NCBI GenBank assembly: GCA_019359045.1
Contig: JAHHIA010000015.1
Span: forward strand, 1-64,000
Direction of reading: 5' to 3'
DNA from: Scytolyngbya sp. HA4215-MV1
Lineage (GTDB): Bacteria; Cyanobacteriota; Cyanobacteriia; Leptolyngbyales; Leptolyngbyaceae
Length of the DNA stretch: 64,000 bases
Shown piece by piece: positions 37,102-44,839 of the stretch; within the stretch, counting starts at the first letter, position 1; the number at the start of each line of letters is the position of its first letter. A program made the position numbers and the translations under genes. The notes under the pieces are model-generated. The model saw only the letters and a list, made by a program, of their open reading frames with translations, made no database searches and was not told the DNA's origin.

Positions 37102-37983
37102 ATGACTGTCTTGAATACTGAGTGGCAACATCGCTACATTGAGGTCAACCGGATTCGTTTGCACTATGTTACCCAAGGAGAAGGGGATCTGGTTTTGTTG
37201 CTGCATGGCTTTCCCGAATTTTGGTATTCCTGGCGATATCAAATTCCCGCCTTGTCTCGCTATTTCAAGGTTGTGGTTCCTGACTTGCGAGGCTACAATG
37301 AATCGGACAAACCTACCGATGGCTATGACCTGGATACGCTCACAGCAGATATTCAGGGCTTAATTAGCAGTTTGGGTTACAAAAGCGCCCACATCGTGGG
37401 ACATGATTGGGGCGGTGCGATCGCGTGGCATCTAGCACAAAAATTTCCCCAGTTGCTCAACCGTCTGGCAATTTTAAATGCCCCCCATCCCCAACGTTTT
37501 TTGCAAGAGTTGTCTACGAACCTGGATCAACTCCGTCGCAGTTGGTACATTCTGGCGTTTCAAGTGCCCGGTTTACCCGAATGGCTGATTCAGCAAAATA
37601 TGCGTGAGTTCGTCAAGAATATGTTCCAGGGGCAGGCAATTCGCAAAGGGGCATTTTCGACCGCCGATACTGAGGTATATCGCACCGCACTCGAAAAACC
37701 TGGTGCCTTGGCAGCCGCCCTCAACTACTACCGCCAAATGTTATCTCCCCAAAGTTGGTGGAACCATTGGGGACGATCGCCCGAACCGATTACCGTACCC
37801 ACTCTGGTGCTCTGGGGTGAGGAAGATTCTTTTCTCAGCCATACCCTCACAGAAGGACTCGAGCAACTGATCGAAGCCCCCTTTAAACTCAAGCTGGTGC
37901 CTCATTGCGGTCACTGGATTCAGCAAGAAGTGCCACAAACCGTCAACCGAGAGTTATTGAGTTTCCTGCGCCAAGGCAAATGA
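37102..37983 (+). CDS. Alpha/beta hydrolase, epoxide hydrolase/dehalogenase-like
   Basis: 293 codons from ATG at 37102. The oxyanion region is LLLHGFPEFWYSWRYQIPAL. The nucleophile elbow is VGHDWGGAIAWHLA with Asp as nucleophile, the residue used by epoxide hydrolases and haloalkane dehalogenases. The catalytic acid is in LVLWGEEDSFLS and the histidine in VPHCGHWIQQEVP. A cap domain occupies about 135-220. The HGFPE and HDWGG motifs favour an epoxide hydrolase-type enzyme; substrate unknown. It stands alone and converges with the DUF3288 gene. Confidence 0.93.
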   Translation: MTVLNTEWQHRYIEVNRIRLHYVTQGEGDLVLLLHGFPEFWYSWRYQIPALSRYFKVVVPDLRGYNESDKPTDGYDLDTLTADIQGLISSLGYKSAHIVGHDWGGAIAWHLAQKFPQLLNRLAILNAPHPQRFLQELSTNLDQLRRSWYILAFQVPGLPEWLIQQNMREFVKNMFQGQAIRKGAFSTADTEVYRTALEKPGALAAALNYYRQMLSPQSWWNHWGRSPEPITVPTLVLWGEEDSFLSHTLTEGLEQLIEAPFKLKLVPHCGHWIQQEVPQTVNRELLSFLRQGK

Positions 37984-38030
37984 GTGGATAGTCCTAGAAT
38001 TCTAGCCAGCCCATAGCAACGAATCGCCGC

Positions 38031-38053
38031 AAAAATTTCTCCTGGGAATTTTT
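38031..38053. terminator. Bidirectional terminator between convergent genes
   Basis: AAAAATTTCT (38031-38040), loop CCT, GGGAATTTTT (38044-38053). The A-run/T-run stem gives a T-rich end on both strands. It sits between the alpha/beta hydrolase (ends 37983) and the DUF3288 gene (ends 38081). Confidence 0.5.
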
Positions 38054-38080
38054 CTAGTGAATTTGGAACCTGATCGTCAT

Positions 38081-38371
38081 CTAGCTCCAGTCGTCTCGCT
38101 TTGCCCCGCGCCCTTTATAAACCTGAGCAGCGTGATGAATCTCGCGAGTTTTTTCGTATAGGGCGGTTTCGGTCAGTCCCCATTGTTTCAAAACCTTTGC
38201 CAGGTCTGTCTGGATATCTCTCGCTCCGGGAAAGCCCTGATAGCGAATGATTAAACGCGCCAGTTCCACCAGATTGTATTCGTTCGGTTCTCCAGCCAGC
38301 AAGCCGTTGATGATGTCACGATCGCTTTTCCAGAGGGGATGTTGTTGGTCTTTATTAGGTGCTTCAGCCAT
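38081..38371 (-). CDS. DUF3288-family protein
   Basis: 96 codons from ATG at 38371. The sequence KDQQHPLWKSDRDIINGLLAG and NLVELARLIIRYQGFPGARDIQ...LKQWGL is typical of the cyanobacterial family. It is small, soluble and mostly helical. Function unknown. It is separated from the Rpn-like pseudogene by a short divergent region. Confidence 0.9.
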   Translation of the reverse strand: MAEAPNKDQQHPLWKSDRDIINGLLAGEPNEYNLVELARLIIRYQGFPGARDIQTDLAKVLKQWGLTETALYEKTREIHHAAQVYKGRGAKRDDWS

Positions 38372-38467
38372 AAAAAATTAGGGTGGGAGATGATGGGGAA
38401 TTGAAGGCAGGCTAGGGGTCTGTCAAGACTGTTCTAAGGGATTGACAACCTTTCAAGCATCTCACAA

Positions 38468-39153
38468 ATGTTTTGTGTAGAGTTAAGTGCCCCTCAAATG
38501 TATCCAAGCTTCTCAGCCGACTTTGCCAGTTGGCTGCTGGGCAAATCTGTCACCCTGACAGAAATTCAACCCTCCGAACTTTCCCTCGATCCGATTCGCG
38601 CCGATGCGATGATTCTGGTCCAATCAGAGGAATCCATCTTGCACATCGAGTTCCAAACGCTGCCAAAGAAAAAAATTCCCTTCCGCATGGCAGATGATCG
38701 ACTGCGAGGCTATCGGTGCTACGAAGACAAACCGATGCGGCAAGTTGTGATCTACCTCAAATCAACCACCTCTAAACTGGTCTACCAAACCAGTTTTACG
38801 CTGGAAAACACCCGCCGCAATTTTGAGGTCATTCAATTATGGGAGCAACCTGCCTCACTTCTCCTGCAATATCCTGGATTACTACTATTCGCGGCATTGG
38901 GACAATGCAACAGTCCGGCAGAAATGTTGAGGCAAGCCACTCAACTTGTCGATCAGATTGAAGATCTAACCACACAAGCAAATCTACGGCAGCCTCAGCG
39001 ATTCTGGCTGGGTTTCGATTAGAGGAAGACGTTATTTATCATTTGGTACAAGGGGACATTATGCAAGAATCTGTAATTTACCGTTCAATTCAGAACGACC
39101 AGAGGCGGGAGATCGCACTCAATCTTCTCCGAGGTAGCGTAGACATTATTTGA
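38468..39153 (+). pseudogene. Rpn-family nuclease/transposase-like gene, frameshifted
   Basis: The middle part, to a TAG at 39020, encodes ADFASWLLGKSVTLTEIQPSELSLDPIRADAMILVQSE and LHIEFQTLP, the PD-(D/E)XK core of Rpn/YhgA-like recombination-promoting nucleases. The expected start (SNVSKLLS) is in a different frame, overlapping 38473-38520. The expected end (LAGFRLEEDVIYHLVQGDIMQESVIYRSIQ) is again in another frame, running from about 39001 to a stop at 39151. At least two frameshifts therefore break the gene, so it is inactive unless sequencing errors are responsible. A further coding-like fragment (LSMEDVRQLQQQL) follows near 39175-39230. Confidence 0.8.
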
Positions 39154-39374
39154 TTGTATCTTCAACAGGTCTGTCGATGGAAGATGTTCGACAACTTCAG
39201 CAACAACTCAACGGTTCCGCACAAAGCTGAAGTTGATCGATGTATTGATGAAAGTTGATCGTAAAAAACGGCCCAATCGGGTTGAAGAGGGCATTTAACC
39301 CTTCCCTCCCAAGCGGGTCCGCAACAGGCGGTTCATGAAGATGCGCAAACCATACTGATGGCTTAGACGTATCC

Positions 39375-40478
39375 TCAAACCTTTATCCAAAGATTGCGAA
39401 TGGATAACAATTCTTGTTGCTCCAACCACTCATTCGTCATTGCTGTATGCGTTGCTAACGTCTAAGCCTGCGGCAGGCTACGCCAATGACAAACGCCAAT
39501 AACCTTTGCGACTAATGCCCGTCAAAATTGCCTGAAGCTTTGTTGTCCCCAGTTTGAGCAGATTGGCAATGCGGGTTCTCGGTCTGCGCCACTGCTTCCA
39601 GTAACACATCCGTTCGCGTTCGCGTTGCGAAGCATTATCCACCGCCTTAGCCAACCGTCTAACTCCTCTATGGGACCGTAATGTTGGGAAATGCCGAAAG
39701 TAGTTCATCCACCCCCGTAGGTATCGGTTCAATCGCTCAATTCGTTCTGCCATTGAGACTCCCCAACTGCGGGAGGTTAACCCCTTGAGTCGGTGTTTGA
39801 AGTCTTACACGGCTTGGTAGGATGCGAAAATCCGAATGCCCCGGAAGGTAAACCCCAAGTATTCGAGGTCTTCGATCGACCCCCTGACTCTTCTCGCAAT
39901 TGACCTTGAGCTTCAGCTTCTGAGTCAGGTAACAACTGATTTTAGCCATCACCCGTCGCCCTGCCCGTCTACTTTTGACCAGGATCACCAGGTCATCCAT
40001 GTAGCGAACAAAGCGATGCCCTACTTCGCCTTCACAAAGGTCTTCACCTGCCGGGTGGCTCCGTGAGCAGAACGTTTGGGTAGGCTCCCATAACTGGACT
40101 CGGAAAATCCTGGGTCAAAGATGGGAGTGAGCACTTGCAGGATGGCTTATTGGATCACCCGGTCAACCACACAAGGCACACCCAACTTTCGCTCTCCTTT
40201 CCTGTGCGGCTTGGGAATCAGCACCTGTCGCACGGGGCGCGGTTGGTAGCTGCCATGCATCAGGGATTGGCGAATCTCACTCCAATGCTCGCGGGCATGT
40301 CTAAGGTCATCCCGTCACTGCCGGGTGTCCCTTGGTTCGATTTGACTCGTTCCCAAACTCGTTGCACATTGTCTCACTCTAAGATTCGCGCCATCAGGTT
40401 GTCTAAGGCTGGTTCTCTGTCATCGCGCCAAGCACCATCTCCCCCATCCAGGTTCATCAATGGGTCTGAGTTGTTCAT
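39375..40478 (-). pseudogene. ltrA: Group II intron reverse transcriptase/maturase, decayed
   Basis: From ATG at 40478 the frame gives MNNSDPLMNLDGGDGAWRDD and ALDNLMARILE, then a TGA. The RT part continues with DNVQRVWERVKSNQG-PGSDGMTLDM, a frameshift, then RQVLIPKP-RKGERKLGVPCVVDRVIQ followed by TAA, and AILQVLTPIFDP. The segment between QVKTFVK and RFVRYMDDLVILVKS is missing, deleting RT motifs 3-4. The YMDD catalytic motif and the maturase X domain (YLRGWMNYFRHF, GYWRLSLA) remain, ending AMTNEWLEQQELLSIRNLWIKV. A short palindromic insertion interrupts the end. Several independent lesions show long-standing decay. Confidence 0.88.
39459..39484. repeat. Short palindromic insertion in the maturase pseudogene
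   Basis: ACGTCTAAGCCTGCGGCAGG and the next bases hold the palindrome GCCTG-CGG-CAGGC. The bases fall exactly where the maturase reading frame is broken by about 23 extra nucleotides. ACGTCTAAGC (39459-39468) also occurs inverted at 39361-39370. It looks like a small interspersed palindromic element of the type common in cyanobacterial genomes. Confidence 0.5.
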
Positions 40479-41046
40479 GGCTTAGTTCGTTCATGTTCAG
40501 CCCTTCATCCTTGCGGGACTACTATGGCTTCTGCTGACTTCTGTCCGGCGTCCTATCTTGGGTTTCCCCTTGATGCGCTGCCCGCCAATGCCTTAGCCTT
40601 AGTTTTCTGTGGCTACCTGGTCGTTTCCCACCAGACTTCAGTTAGACTCCCATCACACCAGGAACTGCAACCGGACAGACCTCCCCAGATAAGAACGTGA
40701 TCTTTCCCGCCGCAACCGCGCCATTTACTGTGCCTCTTGAACCACGGGTTTCGTTGTGTTGTGCCAACTCGCCCAGGAGTCTCAGCCTTCTACAACGTTT
40801 CTGTTCATTGGCTCGTCGGTTTGCCGCTGGCTTCCTCCAGACACTCCCTCGCGAGAGCACCCTTGCCTTAAGCTAGGGGTTATCGTCACTCGGATCTTTG
40901 GGGTTCATTTAGACGTTGGTTCCATCACAGGGGACTTTCGTCCCATTAGATCACGCTCATGCTGGGCGTACACAATTCGAGTGCAGCGGACGGGCAAAGT
41001 CCTTGCGCTTCGTTTCTGGCTTTCTTGTCGCCGCTGATTGGGAACG

Positions 41047-41847
41047 TTATGCTTCTAATGCTTTATCCCACTCCAACTGATGGCTGAAACCATACTTGAT
41101 GAAGTCTTCAACTTGAGCTTTATCACTCTTACCAAAAACCCCCAGACTATAGGGATTTTCTTGCATGCGTTGCTCAACTAATTCCTGCTCCATGCGGAGC
41201 ACCTCTGCTCTCGGTTGATCTGTTTTGAAGAAATCGACCACTAAAACAGTCCGTTCGTACTCTGTGTAATTGTGCGGACAATGGGGATAGCTGTGGTCTA
41301 ACACCAAAAACTTACCTTCATACCAATAAAGCTGTTCATGGCATATTTTCATGGCCACATCTCCCTGAGGCACAATCAAGCCTAAATAGCCGCGATTCAT
41401 GTGCGGATTATAATTCACATGCAGTTTGACATCTAGCCCTGGATGGAAGGTGCCAAAATATGCATTTCTGAGGATGTTGTCGTTAATTGAATTGGTTGCC
41501 TGGATTGCCTCAGTTAACGTTGGAAAATATCTTTCTCTTAATTCAAGCGCTTTCTCGGTTACATTTTGTCCTGCATATTGAAGATATTGAATGTGATGCG
41601 TTTGAATATAGGTTTCAATCAACAATCCTTGAAATAAAATACCAAATGCACTGTATTTTGCATTACCTTTCGTTTTCACTGTTTTACTTTTTGGGCCCAT
41701 TACGTCATAGGCAAACGTCAACTCTTCCTCGGAGGCTTGATTCTTAAACAATGTAAATTCATCACGAATTGCCTGCCAGTTCTCTTGCAGTATGTTCAAA
41801 AAAGGGAACTGCTGGGGGTCTAAATGATACGCATTAAAATGATCCAT
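41047..41847 (-). CDS. Aspartyl/asparaginyl beta-hydroxylase-like dioxygenase
   Basis: 266 codons from ATG at 41847, with AGGAG about 8 nt upstream. The centre shows the double-stranded beta-helix fold of Fe(II)/2-oxoglutarate AspH-type enzymes: FGTFHPGLDVKLHVNYNPHMNRGYLGLIVPQGDVAMKI and FLVLDHSYPHCPHNYTEYERTVLVVDFF. The two histidines (in KLHVNYNPH and DHSYPH) are likely iron ligands, and the arginine in YERTVLVVDF is the usual 2-oxoglutarate anchor. The N-terminal 100 residues are helical. Related proteins hydroxylate Asp/Asn side chains in peptides or free amino acids. It diverges from the amidohydrolase gene over 132 bp and probably belongs to the same small-molecule locus. Confidence 0.85.
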   Translation of the reverse strand: MDHFNAYHLDPQQFPFLNILQENWQAIRDEFTLFKNQASEEELTFAYDVMGPKSKTVKTKGNAKYSAFGILFQGLLIETYIQTHHIQYLQYAGQNVTEKALELRERYFPTLTEAIQATNSINDNILRNAYFGTFHPGLDVKLHVNYNPHMNRGYLGLIVPQGDVAMKICHEQLYWYEGKFLVLDHSYPHCPHNYTEYERTVLVVDFFKTDQPRAEVLRMEQELVEQRMQENPYSLGVFGKSDKAQVEDFIKYGFSHQLEWDKALEA

Positions 41848-41883
41848 AACCTTTTCTCCTGAATTTGCTGGAATGTCAACCGC

Positions 41884-41889
41884 TATAAT
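41884..41889 (+). promoter_or_regulatory. Possible -10 element for the amidohydrolase operon
   Basis: TATAAT at 41884-41889 matches the consensus -10 and would start transcription about 85 nt before the ATG at 41980. No good -35 lies 17 bp upstream, so an activator may be needed. On the minus strand TAGAAT (41893-41898) could serve the hydroxylase gene. Confidence 0.3.
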
Positions 41890-41979
41890 TTCATTCTAAA
41901 AGTAGGGGCGGGTTTAGCCAGGATAACTGCTAGAAATCAGAGTCTTTGGAGAAAAACCACCTCTAGCAACGGTATTCTA

Positions 41980-43482
41980 ATGCTGGCAAGAGATCCTGTG
42001 GCTGAAGCTCCTACTCTGGATAGGTTAATCAAAAATGTGCGGGTAGTTCGTCCGCATCAATCATCCGTCGATCGCCTCGATGTCGGCATTAAGGATGGTA
42101 AATTCAGCAAAATTGCCCCAGAGATTGGCCCCGACCAGGCTAAAGAGGTATTTGATGCCCAGAACTTACTCGGTTTCCCAGGAGTGGTTGATGCCCACAT
42201 GCACATTGGCATTTATCAACCCTTGCAGCAGGACGCGATCGTCGAAACCAAAGCCGCTGCAATGGGGGGAGTCACCACCAGCCTGAACTATATCCGCACC
42301 GGGCGATATTATCTGAATAAAGGCGGCTCTTACCGAGATTTTTTTCCAGAGGTGCTGGCGTTATCCGAAGGCAATTTTTTTGTGGATTATGGCTACCACA
42401 TTGCCCCGATCTCCCCGCAGCATATCGACGAAATGCAGTGGTTGTTTGAAGAACACGGCGTCGCTTCCTTCAAGATCTTCATGTTCTATGGGGGGTATGG
42501 GCTGCATGGTCTTTCTAACCAACAGAATCTATTTTTGATGATTAATGAGGGCGATCGCTACGATTTTGCCCATTTTGAATTCATTATGCGGAGTCTGTCA
42601 CAGCTACGGGAACGCTATCCCATCCTGCAAGATTCACTTAGTCTCAGCCTTCACTGTGAAGTGGCAGATATTCTCAATGCCTATACCAAAATCGTCCAAC
42701 AAGACACCACTCTGACAGGTCTTAGTGCCTACAGTGCGGCTCGTCCGCCCCACTCCGAGGGATTAGCCGTTTGTATTGCCTCCTATTTGGCGCACGAAAC
42801 AAACTGTGTCAACATCAATTTGCTCCATCTCAGTTCCCGCAAGGCAGTCGAAGCCGCGCTGATGATGCAAACAACTTTCCCCCATATCAACTTCAAGCGG
42901 GAAGTCACCGTCGGTCATCTGCTGCTAGATGTGGAAGCGCCCACAGGTAAATGGGCCAAAGTAAATCCACCGATTCGACCTCGCGCCGATGTTGAATATT
43001 TATGGAATGCTGTTCTGCAAGATCAGGTGGACTGGATTGCCAGTGATCATGCCTGTTGTTCAGCGGAGCAAAAAGCTAGCCGCAGCGATCCAGATGATAT
43101 TTGGTTAGCAAAGGCTGGCTTTGGGGGGACGGAATACTTGCTTTCAGCGATCGTCAGCGAAGGCAGCAAACGAGGGATGTCCTATAACCACATGGCAAGG
43201 CTGCTGAGTTGGAATCCAGCTCAGCGGTTTGGGCTGTTTCAAAAGGGCGATATTGCGGTTGGCTACGATGCGGATCTGGTGCTGCTCGATCCAACTGAAA
43301 CCTTTGTGGTACGTGCGGTTGAATCCCTATCTCAACAGGGCTATACCCCGTTTGAAGGGATGGAGTTAGCGGGACGAGTTAAGCATACCTTTCTGCGGGG
43401 GAATTTGATTTACGATCGGGGACAAATATTAGGTTCTCCCCAGGGACGCTATTTGAAACGATCGCAGGCATTGAAGCGATGA
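41980..43482 (+). CDS. Cyclic amidohydrolase (dihydroorotase/hydantoinase-like)
   Basis: 500 codons from ATG at 41980. The metal-binding HxH is in GFPGVVDAHMHIG (about 75), the bridging Lys in ASFKIFMFYGG (about 164), His in SLSLHCEVAD (about 227), His in NLLHLSSRKA (about 283) and the catalytic Asp in WIASDHACC (about 353). All key residues of the D-hydantoinase/dihydroorotase/allantoinase group are present. Substrates would be cyclic amides or imides. It differs from housekeeping PyrC in length and context. It heads a two-gene unit with the DUF1838 gene 34 bp downstream, beside NTF2-like and VOC genes. Confidence 0.92.
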   Translation: MLARDPVAEAPTLDRLIKNVRVVRPHQSSVDRLDVGIKDGKFSKIAPEIGPDQAKEVFDAQNLLGFPGVVDAHMHIGIYQPLQQDAIVETKAAAMGGVTTSLNYIRTGRYYLNKGGSYRDFFPEVLALSEGNFFVDYGYHIAPISPQHIDEMQWLFEEHGVASFKIFMFYGGYGLHGLSNQQNLFLMINEGDRYDFAHFEFIMRSLSQLRERYPILQDSLSLSLHCEVADILNAYTKIVQQDTTLTGLSAYSAARPPHSEGLAVCIASYLAHETNCVNINLLHLSSRKAVEAALMMQTTFPHINFKREVTVGHLLLDVEAPTGKWAKVNPPIRPRADVEYLWNAVLQDQVDWIASDHACCSAEQKASRSDPDDIWLAKAGFGGTEYLLSAIVSEGSKRGMSYNHMARLLSWNPAQRFGLFQKGDIAVGYDADLVLLDPTETFVVRAVESLSQQGYTPFEGMELAGRVKHTFLRGNLIYDRGQILGSPQGRYLKRSQALKR

Positions 43483-43516
43483 ATATAATTGTCTAGATGC
43501 AATATCGAGGCTGTAG

Positions 43517-44332
43517 ATGACGATTGAAATTCAAGATTTTGATGCCCAGCAATGGGTCAAGACACGCTCATCCCTCGATTCAACCCAATCCACCTTCTTG
43601 ACGTGGGCAGGGGCAATTTATGCGTTTGAACCTGGTGAAAAGAGAAATCGCCTCTTCAAGATGGTCGGCATGAGTGTCAGTAGATGTATTCCGACAGAAG
43701 AGGGGAGTTGGGATTTCACTTCCAGAGAATTAACGTACTACCTTCACCCAGAAACGGGTGAAATTTTACGGCATTGGGAAAACCCTTGGACGGGAGAATT
43801 GCTGACCGTCATGCATGTTGCTAACAATCCAGTACAGGGGTGCTTTAAGGGCAAATTTCCTGCACGAGTCGATCGCGATAGTGCCACCTTCGTGTTTGAC
43901 CTATTTATTACGTACCCCAATCCGCTCGCGACAGACCCAAAATTTGCTGATTACAGCCCCAATCCTACGTATCAGGCAGCCGAGTTATTCAAAATAACCG
44001 CTCCGACTGAAGACCTATCAAATCCCGAAATTCTCTCTGTTTCGAAATTACAACTTTCTTGGGATCGGATCGGACCATGGGTGCCCTGGATGAAAATGGG
44101 CGATCGCCCAGGTCACCTGATCTACAGTGCTTATGGTTGCAAAGTTAATGATATTAATGACTTGCCACAGCTGCTGAGAGATGAAATCAATACTCGCGTC
44201 CCTCTCTATAAAAATGCACCCCAATCTTACGTGGAAGGAGAAGATATGACTTCGTGGGTGTATTTTCAAAATCACTTTGATGCTTACTTGGCTGGAGAGA
44301 CTTTTCCCTTGCCACAACCAGCGGAGAGTTAA
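43517..44332 (+). CDS. DUF1838-family protein
   Basis: 271 codons from ATG at 43517. The sequence matches the DUF1838 family (KTRSSLDSTQSTFLTWAGAIYAFEPGEKRNRLFKMVGMSVSRCIP, LTYYLHPETGEILRHWENPWTGE, WVPWMKMGDRPGHLIYSAYGCK). The WENPWTGE and YLHPETGEI segments are the most regular. No signal peptide or membrane segment. Function is not established; the compact beta-rich pattern with many Trp/Tyr suggests small-molecule binding. It is co-transcribed with the amidohydrolase and ends in a perfect palindrome shared with the convergent NTF2-like gene. Confidence 0.92.
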   Translation: MTIEIQDFDAQQWVKTRSSLDSTQSTFLTWAGAIYAFEPGEKRNRLFKMVGMSVSRCIPTEEGSWDFTSRELTYYLHPETGEILRHWENPWTGELLTVMHVANNPVQGCFKGKFPARVDRDSATFVFDLFITYPNPLATDPKFADYSPNPTYQAAELFKITAPTEDLSNPEILSVSKLQLSWDRIGPWVPWMKMGDRPGHLIYSAYGCKVNDINDLPQLLRDEINTRVPLYKNAPQSYVEGEDMTSWVYFQNHFDAYLAGETFPLPQPAES

Positions 44333-44341
44333 CTCTCCGCT
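44320..44341. terminator. 22-bp perfect palindrome between convergent genes
   Basis: AGCGGAGAGTT (44320-44330) is followed at once by its exact complement (44331-44341). The centre overlaps the DUF1838 stop codon TAA and the far end lies four bases from the stop of the convergent NTF2-like gene. It should form a strong hairpin in both transcripts. No T run follows, so it may limit read-through or stabilise 3' ends. Confidence 0.55.
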
Positions 44342-44344
44342 GTA

Positions 44345-44740
44345 TTAATTCGATTGCCCATCGCTGCCTAAATACTCTCGGTATCCACAAATTTTATCGT
44401 CGCGGACATCAAATGAAACAGCGACTCGATTTTTATAGGGTTTTCCCCACATGAGTCCTTCATCGCGGAACTCAAACACGACCGTTGTTTCGTTGCTGGT
44501 TACCCGATCGAGCGTCAAGTTTAACCCTTCGCTATAGACTTCAGAAACATAGTGAAAAAATTCGATCGCTCGTGCTTTTCCGATATTTAATCCACGAAAC
44601 TGACCTAGCGGAAACCAGAATGAAAAATCGTCAGTGAGCATATCAAAGAACGCTTGCCATGCTCCGGTCGCAAGTCCCTGCTCAAAATGGGCAAAGGCTT
44701 GTCGAGCAACCGCTACTGTATTGGCTGATTCTGTAGTCAT
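44345..44740 (-). CDS. NTF2/SnoaL-like enzyme or binding protein
   Basis: ATG at 44740 (MTTESANTVAVARQAFAHFEQG) is preferred; the frame is open to 44812. 131 residues. The pattern of three N-terminal helices and a curved beta-sheet fits the SnoaL-like NTF2 fold: FFDMLTDDFSFWFPLGQFRGLNIGKARAIEFFHYVSEVYSEGL and TTVVFEFRDEGLMWGKPYKNRVAVSFDVRDDKICGYREYLG. Such proteins act as isomerases, cyclases or hydrolases, or simply bind ligands. It lies 100 bp after the VOC gene on the same strand, likely one transcript. Confidence 0.85.
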   Translation of the reverse strand: MTTESANTVAVARQAFAHFEQGLATGAWQAFFDMLTDDFSFWFPLGQFRGLNIGKARAIEFFHYVSEVYSEGLNLTLDRVTSNETTVVFEFRDEGLMWGKPYKNRVAVSFDVRDDKICGYREYLGSDGQSN

Positions 44741-44797
44741 AATGAGTGCTTTGTCAGTGTTAAATTTTAGAACCGTCGGTCTCTGATTCTCCAAGAC

Positions 44798-44822
44798 CTC
44801 CAAGGTTTTCAAAACCTCGGAG
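44798..44822 (-). terminator. Hairpin between the VOC and NTF2-like genes
   Basis: CTCC (44798-44801) pairs with GGAG (44819-44822), then, after one A-C mismatch, AGGTTTT (44803-44809) pairs with AAAACCT (44811-44817). No T run follows, so it is more likely an RNA-processing or attenuation hairpin within the transcript than a full terminator. Confidence 0.4.
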
Positions 44823-44839
44823 ATCTGAGATCTTGAGAG

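Larger units (their letters stand above)
39276..40973 (-). mobile_element. Degenerate group II intron
   Basis: Read on the minus strand, the 5' end at 40973 is GTGTACGCCCAGCATGAGCG, close to the usual GUGYG start and domain I of bacterial group II introns. About 490 nt of ribozyme-like sequence precede the broken maturase gene. The 3' end is near 39276, with a domain VI-like stem GAAGGG/CCCTC and ...CCCGAT. Domain V appears incomplete: AACCGCCTG-TTGCGGACCCGC is present but the returning strand that should pair with it is missing. With the maturase also broken, the element should be unable to splice or move by itself. Boundaries are estimated from recalled consensus. Confidence 0.8.

Noticed and set aside
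40135-41037. Plus-strand open frames within the group II intron
   Set aside because: They lie opposite intron RNA and maturase remnants and have no independent support.
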